Shown: positions 17,587 through 27,070, numbered from the stretch's first letter. The stretch: 64,000 nt of DNA from an uncultured Devosia sp. (GCF_913055165.1 NZ_CAJXJS010000011.1:1-64000); one strand, 5' to 3'. Made by a program: numbers and translations. Notes: generated by a model not told the origin, from the letters alone.

Positions 17587-18114
17587 ATGGCATTCTGGAA
17601 TATTCAAAACTGGGCACGTGGCGTCCGTCTCATGATGGCGGCTGCGCTGGTCGTTGGCGCAGCAGGCGTTTCGCTCCCGGCCTTGGCGCAGGAAGTTCCG
17701 CCCGAGGAACTGGCAATGGCGCGCAAATATATCGATCTGACTGATCGCGGGGCGGTTTTCGAGACCACCGTCGTCGAAGTCGGCATCGACACCATGCGCC
17801 AGATCATCACCCAGAACCCCGAGATCCAGCAGCAGACCAGCGACGCAATCGGCGAGGTGATCAAGGAATATAATGGCCGCAAGGGCGAGCTGCTTGACCA
17901 GTTTGCGCGCGTTTACGCCATCAATTTCACTCTCGAAGAACTGACCGAGATCGTGGCCTTCTATGAATCTCCGGTTGGTCAGAAGCTGGCGACAGCCAAT
18001 TCCCAGCTCAACGAGGACATCCGCCGCGTGCTTCAGGTTTACACCAATAATCTGCGCACCGAGTTCTTTGCCAAAGTGCGCTCCCAGTTGCGCGACCAGG
18101 GCATTGAGCTCTGA
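17587..18114 (+). CDS. DUF2059-containing secreted protein
   Basis: This 175-residue protein has a signal peptide (about residues 1-35, ending SLPALAQ), so it is exported. The mature part matches DUF2059: ELTEIVAFYESPVGQKLATANSQL is the family's most recognisable stretch, in an all-helical domain. Function is unknown. It sits between rpiA and gor, an arrangement I recall from other Hyphomicrobiales, which suggests a link to redox or envelope housekeeping without proving one. The ATG at 17587 immediately precedes the signal peptide. A strong terminator follows at 18137. Confidence 0.85.
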   Translation: MAFWNIQNWARGVRLMMAAALVVGAAGVSLPALAQEVPPEELAMARKYIDLTDRGAVFETTVVEVGIDTMRQIITQNPEIQQQTSDAIGEVIKEYNGRKGELLDQFARVYAINFTLEELTEIVAFYESPVGQKLATANSQLNEDIRRVLQVYTNNLRTEFFAKVRSQLRDQGIEL

Positions 18115-18136
18115 GGCCACGAGCGCATCTGACATT

Positions 18137-18164
18137 GACCCCGCCTTGTGCGGGGTCTTTTTTT
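18137..18164 (+). terminator. rho-independent terminator after the rpiA-DUF2059 operon
   Basis: GACCCCGC pairs with GCGGGGTC around a CTTGT loop and is followed by seven T. It lies 22 bp after the DUF2059 stop and ends this transcript before gor. Confidence 0.9.
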
Positions 18165-18244
18165 GTGCGATGCCCGACCGTATTCATCGTCACTAGACGA
18201 TGAAGCCAAATGGGCAAGAACTGGCAATCACGCAGGGGGCCGGA

Positions 18245-19618
18245 ATGGACTTTGACTATGATCTGATCGTCATCGGTGCCGGCTCGGGCGGTGTGCGCGC
18301 CGCGCGCATGGCGGCCACCTATGGCGCCAGGGTGGCGATCATCGAGGAGTTCAGGGTTGGCGGTACCTGTGTGATCCGCGGCTGCGTCCCCAAAAAGCTC
18401 TACGTTTACGCCGCCCGCTTCCGGGATCAGTTCGATATCGCGGAAAGTTTCGGTTGGCAGGTCGATGCCAGCTTTGATTGGCCGACCCTGGTTGCCGCCA
18501 AGGAAAAGGAAATTACCCGGCTCGAGCACGCCTATGCGAGTAACCTCGAGAAGCCAGGCGTCGAAATCATCCGCGACCGGGCTGTGATCACCGGACCCAA
18601 CGGCGTTCGGTTGGTTCGCGACGGGCGCGAGCTGAGCGCGAAGTACCTGCTCATTGCCACCGGCGCGCGGCCCTTCGTGCCCGACATACCCGGCGCCGAG
18701 CTGGGCATTACCTCTAACGAGGCCTTTGATCTGCCTGCATTGCCCCATTCCATCCTAATCGAAGGTGGCGGCTATATCGCGGTCGAATTCGCGACCATTT
18801 TTGCCGGCCTGGGCGTCAACACCACAATCATCTATCGCGGTGATTGCATCCTGCGCGGCTTCGACGAAGACATGCGCCGCGGCCTCGAAGCGGGGTTAAT
18901 CGAGCGCGGTATCCGGATCATCTATCAGACCACCATCCGATCCCTGGCCAAAACCGGTGACGGCATTACCGCCACATTCAGCGATGGCGTCTCCGCGCCA
19001 TACGGCGCCGTGATGTTTGCCACCGGACGCCGCCCGAACGTTGAGGAGCTGGGGCTAGAAACCGCCGGTGTGGCCCTGACTGAGCATGGCTCGGTGGTTG
19101 TCGACGAATACTCGAAGACCTCAGTCTCCTCGGTATATGCAGTTGGCGACGTCACCGGTCGGGCGCAGCTCACGCCGGTCGCCATCCGCGAAGGCTGGTA
19201 TTTCGCCGAAACGGTGTTCAACAACAATCCGCTCAAGGTGGACCACTCCCTCATCCCCACGGCCGTCTTTGCCGAGCCGGAGATCGGCACAGTCGGTCTG
19301 ACAGAGGCCGAGGCCGCCACGCATGGCGACATCGAGGTCTATATCTCCCGGTTCAGGCCCATGCAGAACACGCTTTCGGATCGTACCGAGCGCATGGTCA
19401 TCAAGCTGATCACCGAAAAAGATGGCGGCAAGGTGCTGGGGGTCCATATTCTGGGACCAGGAGCGGCCGAAATGATCCAGTTGGTCGGCGTCGCTGTCAG
19501 CATGGGCGCCACAAAAGCCGATCTCGACCGCACCATCGCCCTCCACCCGTCGGCCGCCGAAGAGCTGGTAACCTTCAAGTCTCCGTCCTATGTCTATCGC
19601 GACTGCAAGCGCGTCTGA
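18245..19618 (+). CDS. gor: glutathione-disulfide reductase
   Basis: This 457-residue FAD enzyme reduces glutathione disulfide with NADPH in the cytoplasm. The FAD loop is LIVIGAGSGGVRAARMAA, and the redox-active disulfide is Cys42/Cys47 in GGTCVIRGCVPKKL. The NADPH domain starts at LIEGGGYIAVEFATIFAGLG. The C-terminal dimerisation domain ends in HPSAAEELVTF, supplying the His-x4-Glu of the active site. The ATG at 18245 has GGGGCCGGA just upstream; a 15-codon extension has no fit. It follows the terminator, so it probably has its own promoter. Related mercuric or trypanothione reductases are less likely. Confidence 0.94.
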   Translation: MDFDYDLIVIGAGSGGVRAARMAATYGARVAIIEEFRVGGTCVIRGCVPKKLYVYAARFRDQFDIAESFGWQVDASFDWPTLVAAKEKEITRLEHAYASNLEKPGVEIIRDRAVITGPNGVRLVRDGRELSAKYLLIATGARPFVPDIPGAELGITSNEAFDLPALPHSILIEGGGYIAVEFATIFAGLGVNTTIIYRGDCILRGFDEDMRRGLEAGLIERGIRIIYQTTIRSLAKTGDGITATFSDGVSAPYGAVMFATGRRPNVEELGLETAGVALTEHGSVVVDEYSKTSVSSVYAVGDVTGRAQLTPVAIREGWYFAETVFNNNPLKVDHSLIPTAVFAEPEIGTVGLTEAEAATHGDIEVYISRFRPMQNTLSDRTERMVIKLITEKDGGKVLGVHILGPGAAEMIQLVGVAVSMGATKADLDRTIALHPSAAEELVTFKSPSYVYRDCKRV

Positions 19619-19696
19619 CCCTTTCCTGCTTGGCACGGGCGCTCTGGCTTGCTAGATCGCCCGCACCCCTTCAAGCCGGCATAGACGAGACCGATC

Positions 19697-21073
19697 ATGA
19701 CAACCTGGACCCCCAGCTCCTGGCGCGACAAGCCGATCAAGCAGGTCCCCGCCTATCCCGATCCGGTCGCACTTGCCGAAGCGGAGCGCCAGCTCTCGAC
19801 TTTCCCGCCGCTGGTTTTTGCCGGCGAGGCGCGCGAACTGAAAGCCCGCTTGGCTGCCGTTGCCCGTGGCGAGGCGTTCCTGCTCCAGGGCGGCGACTGT
19901 GCCGAGAGCTTCGCCGAACACGGCGCTGACCATATCCGCGACTTCTTCCGCGTCTTCCTGCAGATGGCAGTGGTGCTGACCCACGGCGCAAGCAAACCCG
20001 TGGTCAAGGTCGGCCGCGTGGCGGGCCAGTTCGCCAAGCCGCGCTCGGCCGATACCGAAACGATCGACGGCGTCGAGCTGCCATCCTATCGCGGCGATAT
20101 CATCAACGACATCGCCTTTACCGAGGCCGCCCGCGTTCCGGATCCGAACCGCCTGCTGATGGCCTATCGTCAGTCGGCGGCCACGCTCAACCTGCTGCGC
20201 GCCTTCTCCATGGGCGGCTACGCCGAGCTCACCCGCATCCACGAATGGACCATGGGCTTCATGAAGGGCTCAAGCTGGGACGCTCGCTTCGAGGAAGTGG
20301 CCCGTCGCATCGACGACGCCATCACCTTCATGTCGGCACTTGGCATCACGCCCGAAAATACGCCGGCGCTCAAGCAGACCAGCTTCTACACCAGCCACGA
20401 GGCGCTCCTGCTGGGCTACGAGGAAGCGCTGACCCGCAGGGACTCGATCACCAATAACTGGTACGCAACCTCAGGCCACATGCTTTGGATCGGCGATCGC
20501 ACCCGGGACCCCGACGAGGCGCATGTCGAGTATTTCGCGGGCATCCACAACCCGATCGGCATCAAATGTGGCCCCAGCCTGTCCAATGACGACCTGCTGC
20601 GCCTGCTTGATCGCCTCAATCCTACTGACGAAGCGGGCCGCATCACGCTGATCTCGCGCTTCGGCGCCGAAAAGGTGCAGGATCACCTGCCGCGGCTGGT
20701 CGAAACCGTGCAGAAGGCCGGACGGACAGTCGTGTGGTGCTGTGATCCGATGCATGGCAACACCATAAAGGCCTCGACCGGCTTCAAGACCCGGCCATTC
20801 GACCGCGTCCTGGCCGAGGTGAAGAGCTTCTTCGACGTACACCGCGAAATGGGCACCTATGCCGGTGGTGTGCATATCGAGATGACCGGCGATGACGTGA
20901 CTGAATGCGTGGGTGGCGTTTCAGCGGTGACCGAAGCAACCCTCTCGGACCGCTACAACACCTATTGCGACCCGCGTCTCAACGCCAGTCAGGCCCTGGA
21001 ACTGGCCTTCCTCGTCGCCGAGGAAGTGCATGCGCAAAAGCCGCCGCGCAAGCTGGTTGCCGCTGGCGAATAG
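19697..21073 (+). CDS. 3-deoxy-7-phosphoheptulonate synthase, class II
   Basis: This 458-residue enzyme condenses phosphoenolpyruvate with erythrose-4-phosphate, the first step of aromatic amino-acid synthesis. It is the plant/Mycobacterium-like class II type: [15 protein letters not shown] near residue 55, [17 protein letters not shown], the KCGPS stretch, [10 protein letters not shown] and GGVHIEMTG carry the metal and substrate residues. Length fits class II (about 450-480), not the 350-residue AroG/F/H class. It stands between gor and nadE on the same strand, with a hairpin at 21103 downstream. Regulation cannot be read from the sequence. Confidence 0.94.
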   Translation: MTTWTPSSWRDKPIKQVPAYPDPVALAEAERQLSTFPPLVFAGEARELKARLAAVARGEAFLLQGGDCAESFAEHGADHIRDFFRVFLQMAVVLTHGASKPVVKVGRVAGQFAKPRSADTETIDGVELPSYRGDIINDIAFTEAARVPDPNRLLMAYRQSAATLNLLRAFSMGGYAELTRIHEWTMGFMKGSSWDARFEEVARRIDDAITFMSALGITPENTPALKQTSFYTSHEALLLGYEEALTRRDSITNNWYATSGHMLWIGDRTRDPDEAHVEYFAGIHNPIGIKCGPSLSNDDLLRLLDRLNPTDEAGRITLISRFGAEKVQDHLPRLVETVQKAGRTVVWCCDPMHGNTIKASTGFKTRPFDRVLAEVKSFFDVHREMGTYAGGVHIEMTGDDVTECVGGVSAVTEATLSDRYNTYCDPRLNASQALELAFLVAEEVHAQKPPRKLVAAGE

Positions 21074-21102
21074 CGACAGGCTCGCCTGTTCACCCGGTCT
21101 GT

Positions 21103-21130
21103 GCCGCTTGCCCTCATCAAGGCGAGCGGC
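21103..21130 (+). terminator. candidate hairpin terminator after DAHP synthase
   Basis: GCCGCTTGCC pairs with GGCGAGCGGC (one G-U) around an 8-nt loop, about 30 bp after the DAHP synthase stop. There is no real U-run, so termination would be partial or factor-dependent. Confidence 0.4.
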
Positions 21131-21196
21131 TAATCCTTGCGCCGCCTCCGGCCAAGCGTCGGAAACATCTTCTTCCTGCACTCAGGCCAGTTTCTC

Positions 21197-22864
21197 GTGA
21201 CCGATCAGCTCCGCATCGCGCTCGCCCAGCTCAACCCCAAGGTCGGCGACCTGACTGGCAACCTGGCCCTGGCGCGCCAGGCCCTGACGGATGCGTGGTC
21301 GGCCAAGGCCGATATCCTGATGCTCTCCGAGTTGTTCCTGACCGGCTATTTTCCGGACGACCTGCTGTTCAAGCCGCAGTTTATCGATGACGTCATGGAG
21401 ACGGCGCGGGGTTTCGTGGCTGAAACCAGTGGCACGGACGTTGTTCTGATCCTTCCCACCATCTGGTGGGACGCAGGTGGCCTCCACAATGCCGTCCTCG
21501 TCGCCGAAAAGGGCGAAATCACCGCCATCCGCTACAAGCGTGAATTGCCAAACGACGACGTCTTCTACGAAAAGCGCTACTTTGCCGCCGGGCCGCTGCC
21601 GCTGCCGGTCACCATCAAGGGTGTCGAGGTGGGCATCCCCATCTGCGAGGATATCTGGCACCCCGCGGTCTGCGAGCACCTGGCCATGCGTGGCGCCGAG
21701 ATCATGCTCTGCCCCAATGGCTCGCCCTACTGGACCAACAAGCAGCATATCCGCAAGGACCTGGTCCGCGCCCGCGTCGCCGAGGATGGCGTGCCCATGC
21801 TCTACCTCAACCAGGTCGGCGGCCAGGACGAACTGGTCTTCGACGGCGCCTCCTTTGCCATGGAGCCGGGCAACAAGCTGGTCCTGCAGGGCAAGAGCTT
21901 CGAGACCGACTTCATCGTTTCGGACTGGGTGCGCGGCGAGGACGGCTGGACCTGCACCAATGGCCGCGTCGAGGAATTGACCTCGATCGAGGAGGCCCCC
22001 TGGCGCGCCTGCGTGCTCGGCTTGCGGGACTATGTGCACAAGAACGGTTTCTCCCATGTCGTGCTGGGCCTGTCCGGCGGCATCGACAGCGCCGTGGTTG
22101 CCGCCATGGCCGCCGATGCCTTCGGCCCGGAAAAAGTCCACGCCATCATGCTTCCCTATCGCTACACCTCCGAGGCGAGCCTGCGCGATGCCAAGGATTG
22201 CGCCGAGCGGCTCGGGGTGCGCTATGACGTGGTGGCGATCGGCGATCCCGTGGATGGCGCGCTCAATGAACTGCAGCCCATCTTCGGCAATCGCCCCGTG
22301 GACACCGCCGAGGAAAACATCCAGTCGCGCATGCGCGGCACCATCCTCATGGCGGTCTCCAACAAGCTCGGCTCCATGCTGCTGACCACCGGCAACAAGT
22401 CCGAAATGGGCGTGGGCTATGCCACCATCTATGGCGACATGAATGGCGGCTACAATCCGCTCAAGGACATGTTCAAGATGGACGTCTATAGGCTCGCCGA
22501 CTGGCGGAACAAGCACATGCCGGGCGATTGCCTCGGCCGGGCAGGGGAGGTCATCCCCCAGTCGATCATTGACAAGGCGCCCTCCGCCGAACTCCGCCCC
22601 GACCAGACCGACCAGGATAGCCTCCCGCCCTATCCGGTGCTTGACGATATCCTCACCTGCATTGTGGAAGAGGAAATGGCGCTTGGTGATATCGTCGCGC
22701 GCGGCCATGATGCGGCTCTGGTCAAACGTATCGAGCGTCTGCTCAACATCGCCGAATACAAGCGTCGCCAGTCCGCGCCCGGTCCCAAGCTCACGCCGCG
22801 CGCCTTCGGTCTGGGTCGTAAATATCCCATCACCAATGGCTACAAGGATCCGACAGTCGGATGA
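21197..22864 (+). CDS. nadE: glutamine-dependent NAD+ synthetase
   Basis: This enzyme of about 555 residues amidates nicotinate adenine dinucleotide to NAD+, using glutamine. The first half is a nitrilase-type amidase: the Glu in LSELFLTGYFPDDLL, the Lys in YKRELPNDDVFYEKRYF, and the Cys in GIPICEDIWHP. The second half is the synthetase with the PP-loop LGLSGGIDSAVVAAMAADA, followed by GNKSEMGVGYATIYGD. I place the start at the GTG 21197 because the family N-terminus begins there (TDQLRIALAQLNPKVGDL); a TTG at 21137 would add 20 unlikely residues. The stop overlaps the gltX start by 4 bp, so both are translated from one message. nadC, which makes the upstream NAD precursor, is elsewhere in this window. 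Confidence 0.95.
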   Translation: MTDQLRIALAQLNPKVGDLTGNLALARQALTDAWSAKADILMLSELFLTGYFPDDLLFKPQFIDDVMETARGFVAETSGTDVVLILPTIWWDAGGLHNAVLVAEKGEITAIRYKRELPNDDVFYEKRYFAAGPLPLPVTIKGVEVGIPICEDIWHPAVCEHLAMRGAEIMLCPNGSPYWTNKQHIRKDLVRARVAEDGVPMLYLNQVGGQDELVFDGASFAMEPGNKLVLQGKSFETDFIVSDWVRGEDGWTCTNGRVEELTSIEEAPWRACVLGLRDYVHKNGFSHVVLGLSGGIDSAVVAAMAADAFGPEKVHAIMLPYRYTSEASLRDAKDCAERLGVRYDVVAIGDPVDGALNELQPIFGNRPVDTAEENIQSRMRGTILMAVSNKLGSMLLTTGNKSEMGVGYATIYGDMNGGYNPLKDMFKMDVYRLADWRNKHMPGDCLGRAGEVIPQSIIDKAPSAELRPDQTDQDSLPPYPVLDDILTCIVEEEMALGDIVARGHDAALVKRIERLLNIAEYKRRQSAPGPKLTPRAFGLGRKYPITNGYKDPTVG

Positions 22865-24189
22865 GCGTCACCGTTCGCTGGGCCCCGTCTCCTACGGGTC
22901 GTATTCATCTGGGTAATGCCCGCCCGGCACTGCTCAACTGGTTTTTCGCCCGGCGCCACGGCGGCCGCTACGTCCTGCGCATGGACGATACCGATCTTGC
23001 GCGCTCGACCCGCGAATTTGCCGACGGCATCGAGACCGATCTGGCCTGGCTGGGTGTCATGCCCGACCTCCTGGTCCGTCAATCCGAGCGCACCGCGCTC
23101 TATGACGCGGCCCGCGACAAGCTGATCGCCGCCGGGCGGCTCTATCCCTGCTACGAGACCGAAGATGAGCTTGACCGCAAGCGCGCCCGTGCCCGTCTCC
23201 TCGGCAAGCCGCCGATCTACGACCGCGCGGCACTCAATCTCACCGCGGAAGACCGCGCCCGTCTTGAAGCTGAGGGCCGCCAGCCACATTGGCGCTTCAA
23301 GCTGGACGGCCGTCCGGTCCACTTCGATGACCTCATCAAGGGCTCGCAGACGGTCAACACCGCCTCCATGTCCGACCCGGTGCTGATCCGGGCCGACGGC
23401 ACCTATCTCTATACTTTGCCCTCGGTCGTCGACGACATCGACCTGGGTATCACCCATGTCATTCGCGGCGAGGACCACGTTTCCAATACCGGCACGCAGA
23501 TCGAGATTTTCGAGGCGCTGGGCGGCGCGGTGCCGGTCTTCGGCCACCATAACCTTCTCACCGACGCGCAGGGGCAGGGCTTCTCGAAGCGCATGGGCAG
23601 TCAGTCCATCGCTGATTTCCGGGCTGAGGGCTATGAACCCCTCGCGATTGCCATCGTCGCCACCCTTACCGGAACCAGCCTTTCCGTCGAACCCTACGAA
23701 AGCCTGGATGCCATTGCCGAGAAACTCGATTTCACGATGATTTCGCATGGCTCAGCGCGCTTCGATCCGGCAGAGCTCAACACGCTCAATGCGCGCTTGC
23801 TGCACACCATGCCCTATGAGGAAGCCGCTTCCCGCCTTTCCGCCCTTGGGCTTGAAGGCGAGGCCATGTGGCTGCTGCTGCGCGAAAACCTGGTTCGTTT
23901 CCCAGACATCGTGGAGTGGTCGAAGCTGCTGACCGGGCCGGTCGAACCTGTCGTGGCCGAAGAGGATCGCGAATTCCTGGCTCTTGCCAAGGCGCTCTTG
24001 CCCCCTGAACCCTGGGACGAAACCACCTGGGCACACTGGACCAACGCGCTCAAGTCCAGTACCGGGCGAAAAGGCAAGGCGCTTTTCCTGCCCCTGCGGC
24101 TGGCTCTCACCGGACGCCCCGACGGGCCCGAGCTTAAGTCCCTGCTTGTCCTGCTTGGGCGTACGGCGTGTCTGGACCGACTACCCTGA
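22861..24189 (+). CDS. gltX: glutamyl-tRNA synthetase, short second type
   Basis: This 442-residue class I synthetase charges tRNA with glutamate. The HIGH-type motif is PSPTGRIHLGNARPAL (His16) and the KMSKS-type loop reads GFSKRMGS. VIRGEDHVSNT and HHNLL are also family-typical. It resembles the shorter GltX of alphaproteobacteria, many of which carry two GltX enzymes with different tRNA preference, so it may be GltX2; only one copy is in this window. It starts inside the nadE stop (ATGA). Its last 56 bp overlap the convergent DUF2865 gene on the other strand. Confidence 0.93.
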   Translation: MSVTVRWAPSPTGRIHLGNARPALLNWFFARRHGGRYVLRMDDTDLARSTREFADGIETDLAWLGVMPDLLVRQSERTALYDAARDKLIAAGRLYPCYETEDELDRKRARARLLGKPPIYDRAALNLTAEDRARLEAEGRQPHWRFKLDGRPVHFDDLIKGSQTVNTASMSDPVLIRADGTYLYTLPSVVDDIDLGITHVIRGEDHVSNTGTQIEIFEALGGAVPVFGHHNLLTDAQGQGFSKRMGSQSIADFRAEGYEPLAIAIVATLTGTSLSVEPYESLDAIAEKLDFTMISHGSARFDPAELNTLNARLLHTMPYEEAASRLSALGLEGEAMWLLLRENLVRFPDIVEWSKLLTGPVEPVVAEEDREFLALAKALLPPEPWDETTWAHWTNALKSSTGRKGKALFLPLRLALTGRPDGPELKSLLVLLGRTACLDRLP

Positions 24190-25273
24190 CAGTCTTGCCG
24201 CCCAGCTCAATGATGCGCAGTTCCGGTTCGGCCGGCGTCGTGGGTTGACGCGCAACCTCGCCCGGCCCGGCAGGACGCGGGCGGGGCAGAGGAACATCGA
24301 CGAGAGCGACCGCCGCAACGGGCTCGATCGCGGCAACCTGTACCGGCGCAACACCGCGCGGATCGCGCAGCGGCATTGGAATGCGCTGGCCATTGATGTC
24401 GAGCATCGCCCGGCTGCTGCCATCGGCCATGTTGGTGAGGGTCACAGTGCCATCTGCAGTTGGTGTCACCGTGCAACTGGCAGACTTGTCAAAGTCATTG
24501 CGGTAGGCAAACGCCGTCGCCAGAGACGTGTAGGGCACGCCATTGATGCTGCGCATCTGCTCGGGCTCTTCGCCCGGATTGTTGTAATAGTAGAGTTCCA
24601 CAGCTGTGTTGGGGCACATCTGCTGGCAGCTGATGGCATCGTTGCTGATATATTCAGGCAGCGTCGCATAGCTGATTGGCCAGAAATACCCATCACTCAG
24701 GCGCACACAGACCGTACGGACCGTGTTGTAGCCCTGATAGCCCCAGTAATCCCCACCATCGACGAAGTCCCCATTGGTGAAGTCGCCTTCGGAGGTGGTT
24801 CCGAAGATGCGGTCGAAAATGTTCTGGCGCTCTCTGGTAAACGTGGCCGTCGAGCCTGCATTGCACCCGAACCGCGCCATTTCTTGAAGGATCGCCTCGC
24901 GCTGCTGGGCAACGGCATTGGCGGTTTCTACCGACTGGCTGACACGCGCATAGTCATCGCGCAGGCTCAAGACGTCTCGGGCGATCAGCTGGCAACTGCG
25001 GCTGAGCACGCGGCCGGCGCGTGCGTCGTCATTGCAGCCTTCGCGAATATAGCGGCTTTCGGCTTGCTGCACCTGGCGCTGCAACTGCCGCGCGGCGTTG
25101 GAGTTGCTGCCGAGCTGGCGGAATTCGCTATTGCGGTCGAACTGCGCCAGCGCTGCCTGCAATTGGGCGCACTGCGCCGCCTGGGCGTGCGCCGCTTCAA
25201 TATCCAGAGCCAGCATGATGGTCGCAAGGACCAGCAGTATAAGGGGCCTGAGCCCGCTTGAAGAGATATTCAC
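24134..25273 (-). CDS. DUF2865-containing exported protein
   Basis: This 379-residue protein starts at a GTG (25273) with GGGA about 8 nt upstream. An N-terminal hydrophobic signal (about residues 10-30, LILLVLATIMLALDIEAAHA) leads to export. It continues with a Gln-rich helical part and then the DUF2865 core RTVCVRLSDGYFWPISYATL...CQQMCP...ELYYYN, with four conserved Cys that could form disulfides in the periplasm. The tail is Pro/Arg rich (PLPRPRPAGPGE). Function is unknown. It overlaps the gltX 3' end by 56 bp in antisense, and its 5' end faces the FAH-family gene. Confidence 0.83.
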   Translation of the reverse strand: MNISSSGLRPLILLVLATIMLALDIEAAHAQAAQCAQLQAALAQFDRNSEFRQLGSNSNAARQLQRQVQQAESRYIREGCNDDARAGRVLSRSCQLIARDVLSLRDDYARVSQSVETANAVAQQREAILQEMARFGCNAGSTATFTRERQNIFDRIFGTTSEGDFTNGDFVDGGDYWGYQGYNTVRTVCVRLSDGYFWPISYATLPEYISNDAISCQQMCPNTAVELYYYNNPGEEPEQMRSINGVPYTSLATAFAYRNDFDKSASCTVTPTADGTVTLTNMADGSSRAMLDINGQRIPMPLRDPRGVAPVQVAAIEPVAAVALVDVPLPRPRPAGPGEVARQPTTPAEPELRIIELGGKTVRVVGPDTPYAQAGQAGT

Positions 25274-25435
25274 GCCATATTCCCGATTTGGGCCGCAACC
25301 GCCTTCGACCCTTCAAGCATCCATTCCGATTCTCTGTCCGTGGAGAATGCTTTAACGTCCGTGCCAACATTATAGCCATGTGATTTGCGCCGCGGTAGCG
25401 CGTCCGGGCAACACCAAGACCAAGGAGAGACCGCC

Positions 25436-26443
25436 ATGAGACTCGCCACCCTGCGGAACGGCCGCCCCGATGGCCAACTCGTGGTCGTTTCCAGCGATCT
25501 GTCGCGCTGCGTATCCGCAGGTCGTGTCGCTTCCGATCTGCAGGCTGCACTTGATGATTGGGAGCGGGCTGAGCCGGCCCTGGCCGATATCTCCCGGCAG
25601 CTTGATGCCAGTGAAATCGCTGGCCAGCCATTTGACCCGAAAGTGGCCGAGGCGCCTCTGCCGCGCGCCTATCAATGGATAGACGGCTCGGCCTATATGA
25701 GCCATCTCGAGCGGGTGCGCTCGCTCAAGGGCAGCAAGGACGAGGAACTGCAATCGATCCGCCCGCTGCTTTACCAGGGTGCCTCCGATTCGCTCTCGGC
25801 CGCCTCGGCGCCGATTGTCGTCCCGGCCGATGACCTCGCATTGGATTTCGAGGCCGAGGTCGGTGTGATCATCGGTCCAGTCCCGATGGGTGCAACGCGG
25901 GATGAAGCCAGCGCCGCCATCCGATTGGTCACCATTCTAAACGACGTTTCCCTGCGCAGGCTGGTGGTGGATGACCTCAAGAACGGCTTTGGCTTCTTCC
26001 ATTCCAAGCCCTCGACGGCCTTTGCGCCCGTGGTGATTGCGCCGGCCAGCCTGGGCGGGAATTGGGGTGACAATCGACTGCACCTGCCCATCCGCATTGA
26101 GGTCAATGGCAAGCTCTATGGTCGTCCCAATGCCGGCGTCGGCATGCACTTCGATTTCGCTGACCTGATTGTCGAGGCTGCGCGCACCCGCAATCTGGCG
26201 GCTGGGACGATTGTCGGCGGTGGCACGGTGTCTAACCCCCACGACCAGACCTTGCCGCTCAAGACAGACGGGATCGGCTTTGCCTGCATCGCCGAGGCGC
26301 GCACGGCGGAAAAGGCCAAATATGGTCGCGCCCGCACGCCATTCCTGCAGGCCGGAGATACGGTGCGGATCGGAGCCCAAAATGCCGATGGCAAATCGAT
26401 CTTTGGGGACATTGACCAGTCCGTCGTGTTGCGATCCCGATAA
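25436..26443 (+). CDS. fumarylacetoacetate hydrolase-family protein
   Basis: This 335-residue hydrolase has the FAH fold. The core runs from about residue 100 to 330 and includes LDFEAEVGVIIGPVPMG and TILNDVSLRRL. It also has GFGFFHSKPSTAFAPVV and VGMHFDFADLIVEAAR. TIVGGGTVSNPH is the usual glycine-rich loop. Metal ligands in this fold are Glu/Glu/Asp, present in the EAEVG and neighbouring positions. It could act on acylpyruvates or fumarylacetoacetate from aromatic catabolism. No other aromatic genes are near, so the substrate is open. The ATG at 25436 has an AAGGAGA ribosome site; the longer frame upstream is not supported. Confidence 0.85.
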   Translation: MRLATLRNGRPDGQLVVVSSDLSRCVSAGRVASDLQAALDDWERAEPALADISRQLDASEIAGQPFDPKVAEAPLPRAYQWIDGSAYMSHLERVRSLKGSKDEELQSIRPLLYQGASDSLSAASAPIVVPADDLALDFEAEVGVIIGPVPMGATRDEASAAIRLVTILNDVSLRRLVVDDLKNGFGFFHSKPSTAFAPVVIAPASLGGNWGDNRLHLPIRIEVNGKLYGRPNAGVGMHFDFADLIVEAARTRNLAAGTIVGGGTVSNPHDQTLPLKTDGIGFACIAEARTAEKAKYGRARTPFLQAGDTVRIGAQNADGKSIFGDIDQSVVLRSR

Positions 26444-26552
26444 TCGATAACTTTCCTGTGTTCCCGTTGGGCCGGTCACAGAGCCATGCAATCGTGCCGG
26501 CAGCGGGAAGAGGGGCCCGTATCCGGCGTATCAAATTGAGGGAAAACAACGA

Positions 26553-27002
26553 ATGCTCAAACCTAAGGCTCCTGGTTTAGCCATTGCGGCCTTTCTGGCC
26601 ATCGGCGTCGTGGCCGTAACGGCACAGGACGGCTTCACGCCGCCCGCAACGCCCGAAGAAGCCGTGGCAATGCGCCAGGCCCTGATGCGCGAAGATGGCG
26701 GAATTCTTCGCAGCGCCGGCAATCTTTCCGGGGCCGAAGCCGTGGCTGCCATGACAACCCTGCGCGACAATTACAGTCACATCCCCGATCTGTTCCCGGA
26801 AGGGTCGATTGTGGGGGACACCAAGGCCCTCCCGGCAATCTGGGAAAACTGGGAGGCTTTCGTGGCTATCGCCGCGACGGGCCAGGCCGCAGCCGAGGCC
26901 GGTTTGGCCGCCGCCGAAGCTGGAGATGCGGCTGGCTATGGCGCGGCTCTGCAGACCCTTATGGGTACCTGCGGGCAGTGCCACCAGCAGTTCCGCTCCT
27001 GA
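26553..27002 (+). CDS. cytochrome c', class II c-type cytochrome
   Basis: This 149-residue periplasmic haem protein has a signal peptide (about residues 1-25, ending VAVTAQ) and a four-helix bundle. The haem site CGQCH (Cys140, Cys143, His144) lies close to the C-terminus, as is diagnostic of class II. Cytochromes c' bind nitric oxide and CO and may buffer NO; others act in electron transfer. The helix-1 stretch EAVAMRQALMREDGGILRSAGNL and the C-terminal GTCGQCHQQFR are typical. It appears monocistronic and ends in a UUCG-type hairpin terminator. No reductase is adjacent. Confidence 0.9.
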   Translation: MLKPKAPGLAIAAFLAIGVVAVTAQDGFTPPATPEEAVAMRQALMREDGGILRSAGNLSGAEAVAAMTTLRDNYSHIPDLFPEGSIVGDTKALPAIWENWEAFVAIAATGQAAAEAGLAAAEAGDAAGYGAALQTLMGTCGQCHQQFRS

Positions 27003-27043
27003 CACGACCAGCACTGTCAGAATTATCGCCTCCAAAGCGATTG

Positions 27044-27070
27044 GGCGGCCTTCGGGTCGCCCTCTTTTGT
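27044..27070 (+). terminator. UUCG-loop terminator after cytochrome c'
   Basis: GGGCGGCC pairs with GGTCGCCC (one G-U) around a TTCG tetraloop, followed by TCTTTTG. It ends the cytochrome c' transcript. Confidence 0.75.
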
